DNA from: Pelagibacteraceae bacterium AG-430-F16
GTDB taxonomy: Bacteria > Pseudomonadota > Alphaproteobacteria > Pelagibacterales > Pelagibacteraceae
DNA: 64,000 nucleotides
Direction: 5' to 3'
Assembly: GCA_003213015.1 (NCBI GenBank)
Contig: QCOG01000001.1
Location: forward strand, 124,001 to 188,000
The notes below the pieces were generated by a model, which did not search any database, was not told where the DNA came from, and worked only from the letters and a program-made list of their open reading frames with translations. The position numbers were made by a program, and so were the translations under genes. Of the stretch, positions 46,878-56,495 are shown in pieces (position 1 is the first letter of the stretch; each line of letters starts with the position of its first letter).

Positions 46878-48197
46878 ATGTTTAAAAAAAAGAATATAAG
46901 TTATTTATTCTATCTTTTTTTAATTGCACACTTATTTGTTTGGACTTTGATTCCTTCTATAACAAATAATAATTTACCATTAGATACAATAGAAGCGTTA
47001 GCTTGGGGTAGTAATTTAGATTGGGGATATAACAAACATCCGCCAGTAAGTGCTTTTTTTGTTGAGTTTTTTTATTTTTTTTTCGGAAGCAGTGATATTG
47101 CGTATTATTTTTTAAGTCAAATTTTTGTAATATCTGCCTTTTATATAGTCTGGATATTTTCAAATGAATTTTTTCAAAATAAAACTTTAAGTTTTTTTTC
47201 TGTTTTAATTTTAGAAGGAATATACTTTTATAATTTTACTACGCCAGAATTTAATGTAAATGTTTGCCAATTACCTTTTTGGGCTCTTACGGTTTACCTT
47301 TCATGGAAACTATATATGAAGAAAGATTCAAATACTGTAATACTAATTTTATTGGGTGTTACCGCTGCAATTGGTTTTTTAACAAAGTATTTGTTTGCTT
47401 ACTTACTTTTATCAGTAGTAATGATTTTTGCCTATGAATTTTTCATAACAAAAACTAGGAAAATAGATTTTAAACATTATTTACCAATTGAAATATTTTT
47501 TGTTTTATTAGTTCCACATTTAATTTGGCTTTTTCAAAATGATTTTGTAACAATTAAATATGCCTTTAATAGAGCTGGACTGGTAGATTATAGTTTTTTA
47601 AATCACTTAAAGTTTCCAATTATATTTTTGATGAAACAGGTTGGAATATTAATTCCTTTTTTTGTTCTTTGTTATTTTATAATTAAAAAAATAAAAATAA
47701 GATTTGATAAAAAGGATAAAAAAAAATATTTTATTTTACTCATAAACTTTCTTCCAATAGTTTTAATGTTCGTAACTTCAGTAGTAACTGGCTCAAAAGT
47801 AAGAACAATGTGGATGACACCTTTTTATCTTTTTTTCGGTGTCTTTATCTTAAGTATGTTTGATATTAAAGATGACGAACAAACGATTAAAGAATTTTTC
47901 AAACCATTTTTAATTTTATTTTTATTATCTCCTATTACATACGGTCTGGTCTCACTCATTAATGAAAATAAAAGAACTGATTACAAGGGTAAGATTGAAG
48001 CTAATAAAGTTCTTCAAGTTTGGCAAAAAGATTTCACAGAATCAATTAATGTGGTTTTAGGAGATGAATGGTATGCAGGTAATATATCTTATCATATGGA
48101 GGGAAGACCTGTTTGGCTCGGTGAAATTAATCAAAAAAACGTTGATTTACTAAATGCATATATTTGTACTAAAAAAGTTTGTGTAGGTTATAGATGA
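46878..48197 (+). CDS. GT39/ArnT-like polyprenyl-phosphate sugar transferase (integral membrane)
   Basis: Multiple TM segments; DTIEALAWGSNLDWGYNKHPPVSAFFVEFFYFFFGSSDIAYYFLSQ pattern of dolichyl-P-mannose mannosyltransferase-like proteins. Confidence 0.8.
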   Translation: MFKKKNISYLFYLFLIAHLFVWTLIPSITNNNLPLDTIEALAWGSNLDWGYNKHPPVSAFFVEFFYFFFGSSDIAYYFLSQIFVISAFYIVWIFSNEFFQNKTLSFFSVLILEGIYFYNFTTPEFNVNVCQLPFWALTVYLSWKLYMKKDSNTVILILLGVTAAIGFLTKYLFAYLLLSVVMIFAYEFFITKTRKIDFKHYLPIEIFFVLLVPHLIWLFQNDFVTIKYAFNRAGLVDYSFLNHLKFPIIFLMKQVGILIPFFVLCYFIIKKIKIRFDKKDKKKYFILLINFLPIVLMFVTSVVTGSKVRTMWMTPFYLFFGVFILSMFDIKDDEQTIKEFFKPFLILFLLSPITYGLVSLINENKRTDYKGKIEANKVLQVWQKDFTESINVVLGDEWYAGNISYHMEGRPVWLGEINQKNVDLLNAYICTKKVCVGYR

Positions 48198-49060
48198 AAA
48201 AAATTATAATCTTAATTCCAGTTTACAACGATTGGCAGTCTCTTGAAAAGCTTATCGAGGATATAAATTTTAAAGTAAAAAATATTAACTGCAAGTTCTC
48301 AATCTTTGTAATCAATGATGGTTCAACTGAGAAATATGAAGATAAAAAATTTTCTACTGAGGAGATAAAAGTTGAAGTGATCAGTTTATTAAAAAATGTT
48401 GGACATACAAGATCCATTGCGACTGGTTTGAAGTATATCTATGAAAAAGAGGATTTTGACTTTGTAATTCCAATGGATGGTGACGGGGAGGACAGACCAG
48501 ATGAAATTAGTAAATTTATAGAAAGCACAGATTATTACGTTGAAAAAGCAATAGTGGGTGAAAGAATTAAAAGATCCGAAGGATCAATTTTTACTTTTTT
48601 TTATGTAGTCCATAAATTCTTGACATATTTTTTTACTGGAAAAAGTATTAAATTTGGAAATTTCACTTGTTTGCCTAAATCAGTGATCAAAAAATTTATT
48701 ATTGAAAAATCATCCTGGAATAGTTTTTCTGGATCGCTTGTTAAAATTGAAAAAAGTTTTGGATCCATTAAATCAATCAGAGGTAAACGTTATTTTGGGC
48801 CATCGAAAATGAGTTTTATAAATCTAGTTAAACACAGTTTATCCATCATTTCTGTTTTTAAGTTTAATGTTATTACAAGATCAATTTTATTTTTTGTAAT
48901 TTATTTTGCCATCATAAATAAAAATATTTCATTTGTTACTATCTTTCCTCTATTTTTACTTATCCTATTTTTATTTATTATTTTTAACTTATCCAATAGA
49001 GAAAACATCAAAGAATTCGATGCTTCACTCTCAAACATAGAAGATGTACGTCCGCACTAG
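48194..49060 (+). CDS. Family 2 glycosyltransferase (DPM1/ArnC-like) with C-terminal TM region
   Basis: [49 protein letters not shown]. Confidence 0.88.
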   Translation: MKKIIILIPVYNDWQSLEKLIEDINFKVKNINCKFSIFVINDGSTEKYEDKKFSTEEIKVEVISLLKNVGHTRSIATGLKYIYEKEDFDFVIPMDGDGEDRPDEISKFIESTDYYVEKAIVGERIKRSEGSIFTFFYVVHKFLTYFFTGKSIKFGNFTCLPKSVIKKFIIEKSSWNSFSGSLVKIEKSFGSIKSIRGKRYFGPSKMSFINLVKHSLSIISVFKFNVITRSILFFVIYFAIINKNISFVTIFPLFLLILFLFIIFNLSNRENIKEFDASLSNIEDVRPH

Positions 49061-50337
49061 TTTGCCATTATTTTAGGCAAAGAATAAAAATCTGCAGTAT
49101 CAATTTTTGAGGAGTATTGTCTTCTCATACTCCATTTTTTATTTATCCCTGCACTTGCCAAGCTAATTGTTGATCTTCCATATCTGTAGTTAGTGCTATC
49201 AATAGATTGCATTAAGTTTTTAATTCTTTCATCTTTTGTAGACTTAAACAAACTATTTCCTTTTTCAGAGTCAGATAAACCCGATAAAATTATACCAGCT
49301 TTTTGATATTTGAATCCATCTTTATATATTAGATCGAGACCTATAAGAGCATTTTTAACTATTTCAATACTATTATTTGTTGCAATAGGAAAATCAATTG
49401 TCTTTGAATTTGAATAGAATATACCTTTATTTTGAAAAGGACTTGTTCTTATAAAAACTGTAATAGATTTACATACTAGCGACTCAGATCTAATTTTTTC
49501 TGCTGCATTTAAACAGTAGCTTGTTACAGATTCTTTCAGTTCTCTGGGTTTTTCTACTTTCTGTCCAAATGATCTCGATACACAACAACTTTTTCTTTTT
49601 GTTTGTTTGGTTTCAATTTCAATACAAGGAACACCTCTAAGCTCCATAGCAGTTCTTGAACTAAGAACATTTTTTGTTTTTTTGATCCAAGTGTTAGAAG
49701 CGTTTTTTAATTGTTTTGCATTATAAATTCCGTTTTTGATATAAAATTTTGAGAGTTGTTTTCCAACTCCCCATATATCTCTTACTTCAACCTTTTCTAA
49801 TATTGGGTCTAAATCCTTAATATTGACCAAACTTACAACACCTGACTTCTGTTTTTTTGCTATATGATTTGCAACTTTGCTCAAGGTTTTGGTTTCAGCT
49901 ATTCCGATACTAGTTGGTATACCAGTCCATTGTAAAACAGTATTTCTAATTTCTTTACCAACATCTTTTACTTCTTTATCTGAAAAATTAGACAAATCTA
50001 AAAAAGCTTCATCAATAGAATAAACTTCTATTTTTGAGTTAAATCTTTTTAGTGTTCGCATCACTCTTCGTGATATGTCTCCATATAGAGAATAGTTCGA
50101 AGAAAATACCTGAACATTATTTTTTATAATAATATTTCTTGCTTTAAAATAAGGCTCTCCCATTTTAATTCCTAAGGCTTTAGCTTCGTTAGATCTTGAT
50201 ATTATACATCCGTCATTATTAGAAAGAACTACCACAGGTAGCCTTCTTATTTTTGGGTTGAATAATCTTTCACAAGAAACATAGAAAGAATTACAATCTA
50301 TCAATGCAATTTTTTTAGTATACAGAGTGGATGACAT
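49057..50337 (-). CDS. umuC: DNA polymerase V subunit UmuC
   Basis: [64 protein letters not shown]. Confidence 0.95.
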   Translation of the reverse strand: MSSTLYTKKIALIDCNSFYVSCERLFNPKIRRLPVVVLSNNDGCIISRSNEAKALGIKMGEPYFKARNIIIKNNVQVFSSNYSLYGDISRRVMRTLKRFNSKIEVYSIDEAFLDLSNFSDKEVKDVGKEIRNTVLQWTGIPTSIGIAETKTLSKVANHIAKKQKSGVVSLVNIKDLDPILEKVEVRDIWGVGKQLSKFYIKNGIYNAKQLKNASNTWIKKTKNVLSSRTAMELRGVPCIEIETKQTKRKSCCVSRSFGQKVEKPRELKESVTSYCLNAAEKIRSESLVCKSITVFIRTSPFQNKGIFYSNSKTIDFPIATNNSIEIVKNALIGLDLIYKDGFKYQKAGIILSGLSDSEKGNSLFKSTKDERIKNLMQSIDSTNYRYGRSTISLASAGINKKWSMRRQYSSKIDTADFYSLPKIMAN

Positions 50338-50710
50338 AAGTTACGACCCCCCAAACAAAAACATCTGCTTCTTCATTTATTAAAATTCTATCCTCAAATT
50401 TTTTAGATCCAGAGGTTAGAAATTGTTTATTGTTTTCTTTGACAAAACTTTTAACAACAAGTTCGTCATGAACATTCGCTATAACGGTGGAAAAGTTTTT
50501 AGGCTTTAGGCTTTTGTCTACAACTAATAGATCTCCGTCATAAATTCCAGCGTTGACCATAGATTTTCCCTGTACCCTAATTATAAATGTTGCAGGAACA
50601 TTTTTTATGAGGTGAACATTTAGATCTATATCTTCCTCAATGTAGTCCGTAGCTGGCGAAGGAAAACCTGCTCCAGCTTTGTGCAAATAATAGGGTATAG
50701 TTAGCTTCAT
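50315..50710 (-). CDS. umuD: UmuD-like S24 autopeptidase
   Basis: [56 protein letters not shown]; overlaps umuC. Confidence 0.93.
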   Translation of the reverse strand: MKLTIPYYLHKAGAGFPSPATDYIEEDIDLNVHLIKNVPATFIIRVQGKSMVNAGIYDGDLLVVDKSLKPKNFSTVIANVHDELVVKSFVKENNKQFLTSGSKKFEDRILINEEADVFVWGVVTYVIHSVY

Positions 50711-50714
50711 AAAT

Positions 50715-50729
50715 GTTCTTATTTTGTTC
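50715..50729. promoter_or_regulatory. Alphaproteobacterial LexA/SOS box upstream of umuDC
   Basis: GTTC-TTATTTT-GTTC, perfect match to GTTC-N7-GTTC, 4 bp upstream of the umuD ATG. Confidence 0.85.
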
Positions 50730-50879
50730 TTTTATAATTAATAGCCTAATAAATCGATATAGTCAAATAGGTTGTATTTTGAGTCTGAAATTGAATCAAA
50801 AGTGAATCAAAACAAGAACACTGAAACTACATTTTGATACGTTGTGGATAACTTTTACAAGGGATAGAGTAAAAAAGAG

Positions 50880-51251
50880 ATGAAAAAATTAACGTGTCAC
50901 TGCGGAGAGATAGAAATAAAAATTAAATTAAAAGGAAAATCAAATGATTATTACAGATGTAACTGCTCTATTTGTAAAAGAAAAGGCTCTATAACAACAA
51001 TAGTGGATAAGGAAGATTTGGAAATAGTTAAGGGTGCAGAAAAAATTAAATTTTACCAATTCAATACAAAAGCTGCAAAGCACTTTTTTTGTTCAGTCTG
51101 CGGAATAAATACTCATAATTTGAGAAGGAGTGATCCAAATACATATGGAGTAAACGTTGGATGTTTGGAAGATATCTCAACTAAAGAATTATTTGAACTT
51201 AAGGTAAGAGTTAATGATGGTAAAAATCACAAGATGGATAGAATTGAATAA
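50880..51251 (+). CDS. GFA/CENP-V-like (Mss4-fold) zinc protein, copy 1
   Basis: LTCHCGEIEIKIK; YRCNCSICKRKGS; HFFCSVCGINTHN. Confidence 0.88.
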   Translation: MKKLTCHCGEIEIKIKLKGKSNDYYRCNCSICKRKGSITTIVDKEDLEIVKGAEKIKFYQFNTKAAKHFFCSVCGINTHNLRRSDPNTYGVNVGCLEDISTKELFELKVRVNDGKNHKMDRIE

Positions 51252-51622
51252 TGATTAAAAAATTAACATGCCATTGTGGTGAAGTTGAAGCTGAAGTAAA
51301 GATACCTGAAACAGGTATTGAAAAATTCATGAGATGCAATTGCTCTTTATGTAAAAGAAAAGGATACATAATTGGTGTAGTAGGGGAAAATGATTTCAAA
51401 TTAATTAAAGGTGAGAAAATATTGAAACTTTATCAATATTATACAAAAGTTGCCAAACACTATTTCTGTTCTATATGTGGTATTCATACTCACAATAGAC
51501 CAAGAATTAATCCAAAAATTTATGGAATAAACATTGCATGTATTGACGACATAGATACTTTTGCTTTAAAAGATGTTCCAGTCAATAATGGTGAAAACCA
51601 CCCATTAGACCAAAAAAAATAA
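51251..51622 (+). CDS. GFA/CENP-V-like (Mss4-fold) zinc protein, copy 2
   Basis: LTCHCGEVEAEVK; MRCNCSLCKRKGY; HYFCSICGIHTHN; tandem paralog of the preceding gene. Confidence 0.88.
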   Translation: MIKKLTCHCGEVEAEVKIPETGIEKFMRCNCSLCKRKGYIIGVVGENDFKLIKGEKILKLYQYYTKVAKHYFCSICGIHTHNRPRINPKIYGINIACIDDIDTFALKDVPVNNGENHPLDQKK

Positions 51623-51623
51623 G

Positions 51624-52553
51624 ATGCAAAATTATAGAGAGTGTTTCGAAAAAGTAAGAAAAGATTGTGTAAAATATATACAGTCACAAGAAACAAAAAA
51701 TGAAAAGTTTAAAAACAAAGATCAAATGATAAAATCCCATATAATTCCTTTATGTTTTTGGATTAATAAAAAAAGGAAAAATAAAACAACTTTGCTTATT
51801 GGTCTTGCAGGAGGTCAGGGTACCGGAAAAACAACAATTTCAACTTTATTAAGATTAGTACTTATCAAGTATTTTAAATTACAGGTTTTCAAAGTTTCTA
51901 TTGATGATTTTTATAAAACTAGAAAAGAAAGAATTCTATTGTCGAAAAATAGACATCCCTTGTTACTTACAAGAGGAGTTCCAGGCACACATGATATACA
52001 ATTAATGATTAATCTTTTTAGGAAAGTTAAAAAAAATACATTTAGACCAATTAACATTCCAAAATTTGACAAATCAATTGATGATAGGTGTAAAAAAAAA
52101 AATTGGTTTAAATTAAAAAAGAAACCAGATATTTTAATTTTGGAAGGGTGGTGTGTTGGCGCTAAACCTGAAAATAGTAAATCTTTAAAAAGACCAATAA
52201 ATGTTTTAGAAAAAAATGTAGACAACAAAAAGATTTGGAGAAGTTATGTTAATAATCAACTTAAATCTAAATATTCAAAACTCTTTGATCAATTGGATAG
52301 TCTGTTATATTTAAAAGCTAAAAATTTCAAATTATTAAAAAAATGGAGATTGAAACAAGAAAAAAAACTAAAAATGAAAAGCGGAACTAAAAAAAATTTA
52401 AAGATAATGAATGATAAAGAAGTTGAAACTTTTATGATGACCTATCAAAGAATTACTCAAAATATGTTTAAACATGCTCCAAAATATTCGTCAGCAGTTA
52501 TAGATCTAAATGAAAACCATCAAATTAAAAAGGTAAGATTTAAACATGCTTAA
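51624..52553 (+). CDS. D-glycerate 3-kinase-like P-loop kinase
   Basis: IGLAGGQGTGKTTIS; VSIDDFYKTRKER; LLTRGVPGTHDIQLM; DILILEGWCVGAKP. Confidence 0.82.
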   Translation: MQNYRECFEKVRKDCVKYIQSQETKNEKFKNKDQMIKSHIIPLCFWINKKRKNKTTLLIGLAGGQGTGKTTISTLLRLVLIKYFKLQVFKVSIDDFYKTRKERILLSKNRHPLLLTRGVPGTHDIQLMINLFRKVKKNTFRPINIPKFDKSIDDRCKKKNWFKLKKKPDILILEGWCVGAKPENSKSLKRPINVLEKNVDNKKIWRSYVNNQLKSKYSKLFDQLDSLLYLKAKNFKLLKKWRLKQEKKLKMKSGTKKNLKIMNDKEVETFMMTYQRITQNMFKHAPKYSSAVIDLNENHQIKKVRFKHA

Positions 52554-53850
52554 TTTTTTAAAAATAATAATTTTAATTTTATTTTTTTCGATGCAAAATT
52601 TGTATGCTGCAGATTTTTATAAAGCATTACAAGATGCCTATCTAGGTAATCCCGAGTTAAATGCAGAGAGAGAAAACATCTTAGTTTCAGAAGAAAATTT
52701 AAAAATATCAAAGAGTGAGTTTTTACCTTCTGTTACAATTACTGGTACTAAAAGTGAAGCGACCACTAAAAAATTAACAGATCGTGATGGAACTAACGCT
52801 TCCATTACTGATGTTGATACTGAGACACAAACTGTTACGATAGAGCAAAAAGTTTTTCAAGGTTTAGGAGGAAAGGCAGACCTTGACAAAAGTAAAATTG
52901 GTATAAATTTAGCAAAAGCAAAATTATTAAAGAAAGAACAAGAAGTTATATTAAGTGCTGCTGAAGCTTTTACAGGAGTTATTTTAGCTAACAAAAAATT
53001 TAAGATAAATAAAGAAAACTTAGATTTATTAGAAAGACAAGTCGAAACTGATCAAAATAGACTTGAAAGCGGAATAATAACTTTAGCAGACTTAGCTCAA
53101 TCAGAGTCATCTTTAGCTGGAGCCCAAGCACAATTTATCAACTCTCAAAATGATCTGGTAACCGCTAAACTTCTTTATGAAAAGATTATAGGCCCACTAA
53201 ATGATATTGAGAGTTTAAGCGAAGATGTAAACATAGAATTTGATATTCCAACATCCCTTCAAAATGCAATTCAAATTTCAAAAGGGAGTAATCCAGATCT
53301 TACAATTGCTAAACTAGAGTATGATCAATCTGAAAAGGATGTTCAAATTGCTCTTTCTGAATTTTCACCTTCAGCAACAATTTCAGCTAAGTCTTCAAAA
53401 TCGGATGATTTTAGCTCATCGTATGATGAAAGAGAGCAAGAGACAGTAAGTGCTGAAATTTCTTGGCCAATATTTCAAGGGGGAAAAAATTCAGCATCTC
53501 TTGAAAGAAGTAAAAATTTACAAAATCGTAAACAATTGCTTTTAGACAACGCTGTTAGAACTAATGAAACAAGCGTTGCTAGCGCTTGGTCTAATTTTCA
53601 ATCCTCAGATAGCTTGCTATCCTCCGTTCGTGCGCAAGTAAAAGCAGCAGAAATTGCCCATGAAGGAATAACTGTTGAATATGAAACTGGACTTGGAAGA
53701 ACCACTCTTGATGTTATTCAATCAAATACAATTCTTTTAACAGCTAGAATCAATTTAGCTAATTCAGAAAGGAACCTTCTATTGTCACAGTTAGAGCTTT
53801 TAAAATCAGTAGGTCTTTTAAACGCAAAATATCTCAATATTATTAAGTAA
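52546..53850 (+). CDS. tolC: TolC family outer membrane efflux protein
   Basis: Signal peptide; ADFYKALQDAYLGNPELNAERE; duplicated OEP repeats; ETGLGRTTLDVIQSN. Confidence 0.93.
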   Translation: MLNFLKIIILILFFSMQNLYAADFYKALQDAYLGNPELNAERENILVSEENLKISKSEFLPSVTITGTKSEATTKKLTDRDGTNASITDVDTETQTVTIEQKVFQGLGGKADLDKSKIGINLAKAKLLKKEQEVILSAAEAFTGVILANKKFKINKENLDLLERQVETDQNRLESGIITLADLAQSESSLAGAQAQFINSQNDLVTAKLLYEKIIGPLNDIESLSEDVNIEFDIPTSLQNAIQISKGSNPDLTIAKLEYDQSEKDVQIALSEFSPSATISAKSSKSDDFSSSYDEREQETVSAEISWPIFQGGKNSASLERSKNLQNRKQLLLDNAVRTNETSVASAWSNFQSSDSLLSSVRAQVKAAEIAHEGITVEYETGLGRTTLDVIQSNTILLTARINLANSERNLLLSQLELLKSVGLLNAKYLNIIK

Positions 53851-53882
53851 TTTAGAGCTTTTTATTTAATCCTTGCCAATGA

Positions 53883-53897
53883 GAACAAAATGTGTAC
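53883..53897. promoter_or_regulatory. Candidate degenerate SOS box upstream of recA
   Basis: GAAC-AAAATGT-GTAC, one mismatch to GAAC-N7-GAAC; 51 bp upstream of the recA ATG. Confidence 0.45.
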
Positions 53898-53947
53898 ATT
53901 TAAAAGCATGATTCGTATGTTAACAATTAATAAAAAAGAGGCATCTA

Positions 53948-55072
53948 ATGACAAAAAATAATTTAAAAGTGGTCAAATCAGCAAAAGATAAAGATTTGGA
54001 AAATAAAGAAAAAAACAAAGCTCTAGACGCAGCTATCAGTCAAATTACTGATAATTATGGAAAAGGTTCCGTAATGAAGCTTGGCCAAAAAAAAGCTATG
54101 GATATAGAGTCTATTTCTACAGGCTCTCTAAGCTTAGATTTAGCGCTAGGTATTGGTGGATTACCAAAAGGAAGAATTGTCGAAATTTATGGTCCAGAGT
54201 CTTCTGGAAAAACAACACTTGCTCTTCAAGTAGTTGCTGAAGCTCAAAAATCTGGTGGAATATGTGCATTCGTTGATGCAGAGCATGCTTTAGATCCGGT
54301 ATATGCAAAAAAATTAGGTGTAAATACAGAGGAATTACTAATTTCTCAACCTGATGCTGGTGAGCAAGCATTAGAGATAGCAGACACACTTGTTAAGTCA
54401 GGTTCTATTTCTGTAATAGTTATTGACTCAGTTGCAGCATTAACACCAAGAGCTGAAATTGAAGGGGACATGGGTGATCATCACGTAGGTCTTCAATCAA
54501 GATTAATGAGTCAGGCTTTAAGAAAATTAACTAGTTCAATATCAAATACAAACACAATGATGATTTTCATTAACCAAATCAGAATGAAAATAGGTGTTAT
54601 GTTTGGAAGTCCTGAAACTACATCAGGTGGAAATGCATTAAAATTCTACTCATCTGTAAGAATGGATATTAGAAGAATTGGTGCGATAAAAGATAAAGAT
54701 GCAATCATTGGTAACTCTACAAGAGTTAAGGTTGTTAAAAACAAAGTATCTCCACCATTTAAAGTGGTTGAGTTTGATCTAATGTATGGAAAAGGAATTA
54801 GTAAAGTAGGTGAATTAATTGACCTTGGTGCAAAAGCAGAGATTGTTGAAAAATCTGGTGCTTGGTATGCGTACAAAGGTGAGAAAATTGGCCAAGGAAG
54901 AGAAAATGCCAAAATCTACTTAGAACAAAATCCAAAAGTTGCCGCTGAAATAGAGATGGCAATTAGAGAAAAAGCAGGTGTGATTACTAAAAAAATCGAA
55001 GGTAACCCACTTGATCAGGAGAAAATAGAAGCGAGCCAAAAAGAAGAGACTCCTCCTGCAAAAAAGAATTAG
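53948..55072 (+). CDS. recA: Recombinase RecA
   Basis: [47 protein letters not shown]-type core. Confidence 0.99.
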   Translation: MTKNNLKVVKSAKDKDLENKEKNKALDAAISQITDNYGKGSVMKLGQKKAMDIESISTGSLSLDLALGIGGLPKGRIVEIYGPESSGKTTLALQVVAEAQKSGGICAFVDAEHALDPVYAKKLGVNTEELLISQPDAGEQALEIADTLVKSGSISVIVIDSVAALTPRAEIEGDMGDHHVGLQSRLMSQALRKLTSSISNTNTMMIFINQIRMKIGVMFGSPETTSGGNALKFYSSVRMDIRRIGAIKDKDAIIGNSTRVKVVKNKVSPPFKVVEFDLMYGKGISKVGELIDLGAKAEIVEKSGAWYAYKGEKIGQGRENAKIYLEQNPKVAAEIEMAIREKAGVITKKIEGNPLDQEKIEASQKEETPPAKKN

Positions 55073-55096
55073 CTAAATAGTCATTATTAGTTAAGA

Positions 55097-55123
55097 AAAG
55101 GCGCTGTAACAGGCGCCTTTTTC
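55097..55123 (+). terminator. Rho-independent terminator after recA
   Basis: AAAGGCGC-TGTAACAG-GCGCCTTT followed by short T run. Confidence 0.85.
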
Positions 55124-55135
55124 CCCTTGTAGATT

Positions 55136-55948
55136 TTAATTAAATTTTTTTTTACCTTTGTTCCAAGGAATTCTACCTTTCATGGAAAAGGACATTTTAC
55201 GTCTTGCTTCTAGTGATTGGGTTGAACCTCTTCGATAAGTATTACCTTTCATTTTTTCAGACAGTTTTTTTAATTGCTCTTTTCCATAAACTCCAGTTTT
55301 GCCTTTATGCCAGGGCACCCTACCTTTAGATGCTTTTGACATTTTTTTTAATGTTGTTTTTGAATAAATTCCTTTTTTTCCTTTGTTCCAAGGTATATGT
55401 CCCATGTGAGATTTTGATAGGTTTTTCAAATGTTTTTTACTAAATCTTATACCTTTCCTGGACAATGACATTTTCTTTTTTGATTTATTGGAATGTTTTT
55501 GTCCTTTGAATCCTTTGTGGTTTTTTTTCAATTTTTGTTTTTGAGTCTCCGTGTGTGGAATACCTTTATTCCAAGCTGGGGAGTTACCCTTTTTTGTTTT
55601 TGATATTTTTTTTTTAGTTTGGGGTGTATGAATAATTTGAGGAAATGCAGATGTATTAAGCCACTTTTTACTTTTGATTATTTTTTTATTAAAATTTAGT
55701 TCGTATAAAATTGCCTCCTTTTTTGAATTAAACGTATAAACAGGCTTATACTCAAAATTTTTAGGATTTTTGCTAAATGCCTTTTTTAATTTAGGATTAC
55801 TGCTAAAATATTCTTTACCTAGATCATCAAAAGGTGTTCTATTTTTATGTGTATTTCTCCACCTTACGCCAAAATATCTTAATCCAGTTGATTTGTTCTT
55901 TATGATGTAAACATAAGGTTTTACTTTATTAAATTCCTTACTTCTCAT
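55136..55948 (-). CDS. NUMOD3-repeat, GIY-YIG-like putative free-standing homing endonuclease
   Basis: N-terminus PYVYIIKNKSTGLRYFGVRW...KKEAILYELNFNK; repeated IPWNKGK/VPWHKGK/SPAWNKG motifs with KKMS/KKLS helices, Lys-rich. Confidence 0.75.
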   Translation of the reverse strand: MRSKEFNKVKPYVYIIKNKSTGLRYFGVRWRNTHKNRTPFDDLGKEYFSSNPKLKKAFSKNPKNFEYKPVYTFNSKKEAILYELNFNKKIIKSKKWLNTSAFPQIIHTPQTKKKISKTKKGNSPAWNKGIPHTETQKQKLKKNHKGFKGQKHSNKSKKKMSLSRKGIRFSKKHLKNLSKSHMGHIPWNKGKKGIYSKTTLKKMSKASKGRVPWHKGKTGVYGKEQLKKLSEKMKGNTYRRGSTQSLEARRKMSFSMKGRIPWNKGKKKFN

Positions 55949-56328
55949 TCATCTTTTTTATTTTTTGGGAAACGGATTACATTATTAAACCTTTCCCCAC
56001 CTTGATTTAAAGTTGACATTATTTCTCTCGCAGCCTCTTGCCTCTTTTTATATTGAATTGGATCTTTGTCTGCTTCTTGTTGTTCTGAACTTTTAGGGGT
56101 GCCCATTATATAACTATGGATAAAACTTTCTTTTGGGCCTGATTGTTTGTGTATTTTGTTAACGAGGCTCTGTATCCAATTTTCTAAATCTGATAAATAA
56201 TCTAATTTCGACAGACTATCCCAATTGTCGAAATTTCCAGTCATTTTAATATTAAAATCTCCACTTTTTTTTGTATCTAACTCACCAAATTCATCATCCC
56301 ATATAGTTTTAATATCTACTTTTTTCAT
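55945..56328 (-). CDS. Uncharacterised 127-aa protein coupled to the NUMOD3 endonuclease gene
   Basis: ORF with 4-bp ATGA-type overlap with the downstream gene; no family recognised. Confidence 0.65.
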   Translation of the reverse strand: MKKVDIKTIWDDEFGELDTKKSGDFNIKMTGNFDNWDSLSKLDYLSDLENWIQSLVNKIHKQSGPKESFIHSYIMGTPKSSEQQEADKDPIQYKKRQEAAREIMSTLNQGGERFNNVIRFPKNKKDE

Positions 56329-56495
56329 ATTTTCTTTCTCCTGTTATATAAATAAACTTACCAAAATCTTTTTAAGTTAGCTATTTGATTTATCATTAAA
56401 GATTAAGTCAATGTTCAACTTATTTTTTGAATTATTGACAAAATCAGCAACTCCTTAAATATAGACATCATTTAAAAAAGCTGTATTTTAAAAAT

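Noticed and set aside
51911-52228. 105-aa minus-strand ORF
   Set aside because: Antisense to the glycerate-kinase-like gene; no own ribosome-binding site or motif evident.
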